A stretch of 64,000 nucleotides of DNA from assembly GCA_051414845.1 (NCBI GenBank), contig CP183313.1, positions 496,001 through 560,000 of the forward strand, written 5' to 3'. Positions 60,378-64,000 of this stretch are shown here, one piece after another; within the stretch, counting starts at the first letter, position 1, and each line of letters begins with the position of its first letter. The translations under genes were made by a program, and so were the position numbers. Source of the DNA: Simonsiella sp051414845. GTDB lineage: Bacteria > Pseudomonadota > Gammaproteobacteria > Burkholderiales > Neisseriaceae. The notes under the pieces are model-generated. The model saw nothing but the letters and a program-made list of their open reading frames with translations, had not been told where the DNA came from and ran no database searches.

Positions 60378-60420
60378 AAACACAAAACCCGCAGTGAATG
60401 TTGCGGGTTTTGTGTTTTCA
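60378..60420 (+). terminator. Strong terminator upstream of pepN
   Basis: AAACACAAAACCCGCA and TGCGGGTTTTGTGTTT: a perfect 16-bp stem around eight bases, then T and a DUS variant. It is 209 bases after the previous gene. The rest of the 307-base gap is AT-rich with no gene; it could be a long 3' end or hold a small RNA. Confidence 0.85.
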
Positions 60421-60476
60421 GGCTGTCTGAAAGCCTTTACAATGCACGTTTTCAACCTCTGACTCGAAAGCTCATC

Positions 60477-63134
60477 ATGTCTCAAACGATTAAATATTTA
60501 AAAGATTACACCGCGCCAACGCATCTCGTGCCGAAAGCCGAATTGCTGTTTGATATTATTGATACGGAAAATGTGGACGTATTTGCCACGCTGCATGTTG
60601 TACCGCAAGTTTCAGGCAGCCTGAAACTGCATGGTAGCGCAAAATTATTGTCGATTCAATTAGATGGCAAGATGCTGCCTGAAAACGCGTACACATTGGA
60701 CGGCGAAACTTTGACGCTGCCTGAAACGCCAGTCGAGCCATTTACACTGACCATTCATACGCAAATTAATCCAGAAACCAATAAATCTTTCAATGGTTTA
60801 TATGCGAGTGGTGGAAATATTTACACACAATGCGAACCCGAAGGTTTCCGCAAAATCACGTTCCACCCTGACCGCCCTGATGTGATGGGCGAATTCACCA
60901 CTGAAATTCGTGCAAATGCGGATAAATTCCCCGTATTGCTGTCAAATGGCAACAAAATCCGTTCAGGCAGCCTGAACGATGGGCGACATTTCGCCGTGTG
61001 GCACGACCCATTTTTCAAACCGACTTATTTATTTGCGCTCGTGGCAGGGCAATTGGCCGTTACATCAGATTTTTTTATCACAAAAAGCGGTCGCCGCGTG
61101 GCGATTGAATTTTACACGCGAGGCGAAGACACGCCACAAGTGCCATTTGCCATTGAAGCATTAAAAAATTCGATGAAATGGGACGAAACACGCTTCGGCT
61201 TGGAATACGATTTGGACATCTACATGGTCGTGGCGGTCGGCGATTTCAATATGGGTGCCATGGAAAACAAAGGCTTAAATATTTTCAATACAAAATATGT
61301 GCTTGCCGACAGCCGCACCGCCACAGACGCGGATTTTGAAGGCGTGGAAGCCGTCATCGCCCACGAATATTTCCACAACTGGACAGGCAACCGCGTAACC
61401 TGCCGCGACTGGTTTCAACTGTCGCTGAAAGAAGGCTTGACCGTGTTCCGCGACCAAGAATTTTCAGGCGACCGCGCCAGCCGTGCAGTCAGAAGAATTG
61501 AAAATGTTAAGTTATTGAGAACACATCAATTTGCCGAAGATGCTAGCCCCATGGCACACCCAGTCCGCCCAGCCAGCTATGTGGAAATGAACAATTTTTA
61601 CACCATGACTGTGTACGAAAAAGGCGCGGAAGTCGTGCGCATGTACCACACTTTTTTGGGCGAAGCGGGTTTCCAGCGCGGCATGAAATTGTATTTTGAA
61701 CGCCATGACGGTCAAGCCGTAACCTGCGATGATTTCCGCGCGGCAATGGCGGACGCGAATGGCTTTGATTTTGAACAATTTGCCTTGTGGTATTCGCAAG
61801 CGGGTACGCCCACGCTTAAAGTTTCAGGCAGCCTGAAAGACGGCAAATACATTTTGAATGTGCAACAAACATTGCCTGACACGGCCGATATGCCGTCATC
61901 AGCGAAACAGCCGATGATGATGCCACTTTCTATCGCATTTTTTGATGAAAAAGGCGCAAAAATCGCTTTCAGGCAGCCTGAAAATGATGAAACACGCCAA
62001 GAAATCGTTTTAACGCTCAATCAAGCCGAGCAATCATTTGAATTTTTGATGGAAAACGCGAATGCCGTTACACCGTCATTACTGCGTGGTTTTTCCGCGC
62101 CCGTGCATTTGGAATTTGATTATACCAATGAACAACTTGCTTTGCTGTTGGCGCACGATGACGATGAATTTGCGCGTTGGGAAGCAGGACAAACCTTGTT
62201 CCGCCGCGCCATTGCCGAAAATGAAACCGCTTTGCAAAACGGCAACAATCCGCCTGAACACACATTGTTAATCCATGCTTTGCGCAATATTTTGAATGAC
62301 AATGACATGGACGCGGCATTCAAAGCCATGTTGTTGCAAGTGCCAGCCGAAGCCGAATTGTGGGGCGAGCGCGACAACATCAACCCCGTGTTGGTGGCGA
62401 TGGCGCGTGAAGCTTTGTTCGACGAAATCGCCCACGCCTTGCATGGCGAATTGTTGGCGAATGCGCTCAATGCGCGTGAAGCGGAAAACGCGGACAAGCG
62501 CGGACAACAGATTGAAATTTATGAATATAATCCAAAAGACGCGGGTTTGCGCTCATTGCAATATGCGTGTTTTGCGCTGATTCATCGTTTTGATGAACAG
62601 GCGACCATTGCGCAAGTGTTTGAACATTATGATGAAATGGCGCGAAAAAACATGACGCATGAGTGGAGCGTGTTGAGCGCGATTAACCACAACGACAACC
62701 CGAAACGCGATGAATTGTTGGCGCGATTTGCAGCGAAATTTGACGACCAAGCCCTTGTTATGGATAAGTATTTTATGCTGATTGCGTCCAGTCGCCGCGC
62801 CGATACCTTGGCGCAAGTGCAGGCTGCCTTAAATCATCCGCGTTTTGCGCTGGAAAATCCGAACAAGGTGCGTGCGCTGATTGGCACGTTTGCGCGCAAT
62901 GTGCCGCATTTTCATGCGCTTGACGGCTCTGGTTATGCGTTTGTGGCGGCACACATCAAAAAAATTGATGGATTCAATCCGCAAGTAGCGGCAGGTTTGG
63001 CGCGCGCGTTTAATTTGCTCAAACGGGTTGAGCCACAACGTCAGGCGTTGATGAAACCGGAATTGGCGGCGATTGCGGCGTTGCCTGATTTGTCCAAAGA
63101 TGTGCGCGAGATTGTGGAGAAGATTTTGGGGTAA
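60477..63134 (+). CDS. pepN: Aminopeptidase N
   Basis: An M1-family zinc aminopeptidase of 885 residues. The substrate-anchoring GAMEN motif is near 260, and the zinc site HEYFHNWTGNR (296-306) with the third ligand Glu319 in LKEGLTVFRDQEF. The typical C-terminal helical domain completes the E. coli-type enzyme. Several DUS lie in frame and encode VSGSLKLHG, FRQPEND, VSGSLKDGK and MLPEN-like stretches in loops, without disturbing catalytic parts. Confidence 0.97.
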   Translation: MSQTIKYLKDYTAPTHLVPKAELLFDIIDTENVDVFATLHVVPQVSGSLKLHGSAKLLSIQLDGKMLPENAYTLDGETLTLPETPVEPFTLTIHTQINPETNKSFNGLYASGGNIYTQCEPEGFRKITFHPDRPDVMGEFTTEIRANADKFPVLLSNGNKIRSGSLNDGRHFAVWHDPFFKPTYLFALVAGQLAVTSDFFITKSGRRVAIEFYTRGEDTPQVPFAIEALKNSMKWDETRFGLEYDLDIYMVVAVGDFNMGAMENKGLNIFNTKYVLADSRTATDADFEGVEAVIAHEYFHNWTGNRVTCRDWFQLSLKEGLTVFRDQEFSGDRASRAVRRIENVKLLRTHQFAEDASPMAHPVRPASYVEMNNFYTMTVYEKGAEVVRMYHTFLGEAGFQRGMKLYFERHDGQAVTCDDFRAAMADANGFDFEQFALWYSQAGTPTLKVSGSLKDGKYILNVQQTLPDTADMPSSAKQPMMMPLSIAFFDEKGAKIAFRQPENDETRQEIVLTLNQAEQSFEFLMENANAVTPSLLRGFSAPVHLEFDYTNEQLALLLAHDDDEFARWEAGQTLFRRAIAENETALQNGNNPPEHTLLIHALRNILNDNDMDAAFKAMLLQVPAEAELWGERDNINPVLVAMAREALFDEIAHALHGELLANALNAREAENADKRGQQIEIYEYNPKDAGLRSLQYACFALIHRFDEQATIAQVFEHYDEMARKNMTHEWSVLSAINHNDNPKRDELLARFAAKFDDQALVMDKYFMLIASSRRADTLAQVQAALNHPRFALENPNKVRALIGTFARNVPHFHALDGSGYAFVAAHIKKIDGFNPQVAAGLARAFNLLKRVEPQRQALMKPELAAIAALPDLSKDVREIVEKILG

Positions 63135-63265
63135 TATCGCTCATTATTTGATTTACAACTATTCAGGCTGCCTGAAAGCCATTGTTGGACTTTTCAGGCA
63201 GCCTGAAATTATGCTGTTCAGTTTCAGCTAAGTTTTCACATTTATTATGGTTTTTTTATTTGCGG

Positions 63266-64000
63266 ATGTTCTTCATGCGGTTACCGAAAATTTCCCTTTC
63301 TGCCACATCGCTGCTGGCGTTGGCGGCGGCTTATTTTGCGTTTGTGTTAAATTTTCCGTTTATCAAACAATTTTTTCATTTATATCAACCCATTGGCACA
63401 ATTCACGATTATTTTATTTACACCGTTCCATTCATTTTGTGGGCGGCGTGTAATGTGTTGTTTCAACTAATTGCGTTGCCGTTTGTGCATAAAATCATCA
63501 TGCCAATTTTGCTGTTGATTGGCGCAGCAGTTTCGTATAACACCTTATTTTTCAACGTCTATTTTAACCGCGATATGCTGGACAACGTCTTGCAAACCAC
63601 GCCTGCGGAATCGGCGCGAATGTTGAGTATCGTATGTGATGTAGTTGATTTTTTTAGGGATTATTCCTGTGCTTTTATATGTGAAAATGCGAGTGGCGTA
63701 TAAAATTTGGTGGCGCGAATTATTGCAGCGTAGCGCGTCTATCATCTTGTCTTTGTTGATGATTTTGGCGGTGGCGAGTGTGTTTTATCAAGATTATGCG
63801 TCGTTTTTTCGCAATCACAATAATTTGAAACACACGATTGTGCCGAGCAATTTTATTGGCGCAACCATTAGCAAAATCAAACGATTACGCAACGACAATT
63901 TGGCGTTGGGGCAAGGTTCGCATTTGCATAAGCCTGATAATTTTCGCCATGTTACCGTGATTGTGTTGGGCGAAACCACGCGTGCGCAAAATTGGGGCTT
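63266..64000 (+). pseudogene. Lipid A phosphoethanolamine transferase (EptA/LptA type), frame interrupted, cut by window edge
   Basis: The first part (MRLPKISLSATSLLALAAAY, FNRDMLDNVLQTTPAESARM) has the N-terminal membrane domain of EptA, but its frame runs into a stop at 63701. The rest of the protein is in another frame: LGIIPVLLYVKMRVAYKIWW, then a periplasmic part with VTVIVLGETTRAQNWGL, where the Thr of GETxRA is the catalytic nucleophile. The break lies between 63629 and 63656 and includes a T7 tract (63649-63655). Loss of one T would join the frames; alternatively an extra base near 63630 plus a TAG (63642) would have to be repaired. The gene is out of frame as given. Confidence 0.75.

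Overview
The window is a chromosomal segment of a bacterium of the family Neisseriaceae, probably near Simonsiella, Alysiella or Kingella. The main evidence is the dense scatter of DNA uptake sequences (DUS), mostly the near-palindrome TTTCAGGCAGCCTGAAA. One-sided copies keep AGGCTGCCTGAA (the dialect described for Simonsiella) more often than AGGCAGCCTGAA (the Kingella dialect). The proteins agree: a pilMNOPQ-aroK-aroB cluster divergent from the PBP1a gene, dihydrolipoyl dehydrogenase with a fused lipoyl domain, HPr kinase with PtsN, QueH, DUS-bearing terminators and Correia-like elements. Species cannot be settled from the sequence alone.

Left part (1-23.2 kb): an ABC-F ATPase cut by the window edge, a TonB-domain protein, proS, a large autotransporter, an SPFH membrane protein, an ankyrin lipoprotein, fabH, gloA, ptsN, hprK, rnc, a CycA-type amino acid permease, era, a tRNA-modifying-type methyltransferase, a SirB protein, an amino-acid-binding lipoprotein, queH, a small zinc-finger protein, rpsU, yqeY, dinB, lpdA and a TerC family protein. 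A strong promoter followed at once by a terminator upstream of rpsU suggests an attenuator or a very short RNA.

Middle (23.2-45.3 kb): tRNA-Glu, membrane and lipoprotein genes, rluB, a nitronate monooxygenase, an MFS transporter, then leuB, leuD and leuC on the minus strand, separated by unrelated genes. These include an AT-rich CAAX-type protease gene, an AbiGi-like gene broken by one in-frame stop codon, a DUF1444 gene, an aldo/keto reductase and two tiny lipoproteins, one of them frameshifted. Next come an endonuclease/exonuclease/phosphatase family gene, rdgB, bcp, proQ and aroB-aroK.

Right part (45.3-64 kb): the type IV pilus assembly operon pilMNOPQ, mrcA, xerC, argD, dnaG, a low-GC glycosyltransferase gene, dapF with a coupled membrane protein gene, pepN, and an out-of-frame lipid A phosphoethanolamine transferase gene (eptA/lptA type) with a T7 tract beside the break.

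Most of the unusual structure is between genes. There are two MITE-like palindromes of about 165 bp, a Correia-like element, a perfect 23-bp inverted repeat, several families of short palindromes present in two or more copies, and DUS recruited as terminators, stop codons, promoter parts and in-frame peptide tags. I see no CRISPR array, no prophage, no intact transposase gene and no obvious novel multi-gene system. The best candidates for new biology are the rpsU leader, the MITE families and the homopolymer-associated frameshifts.
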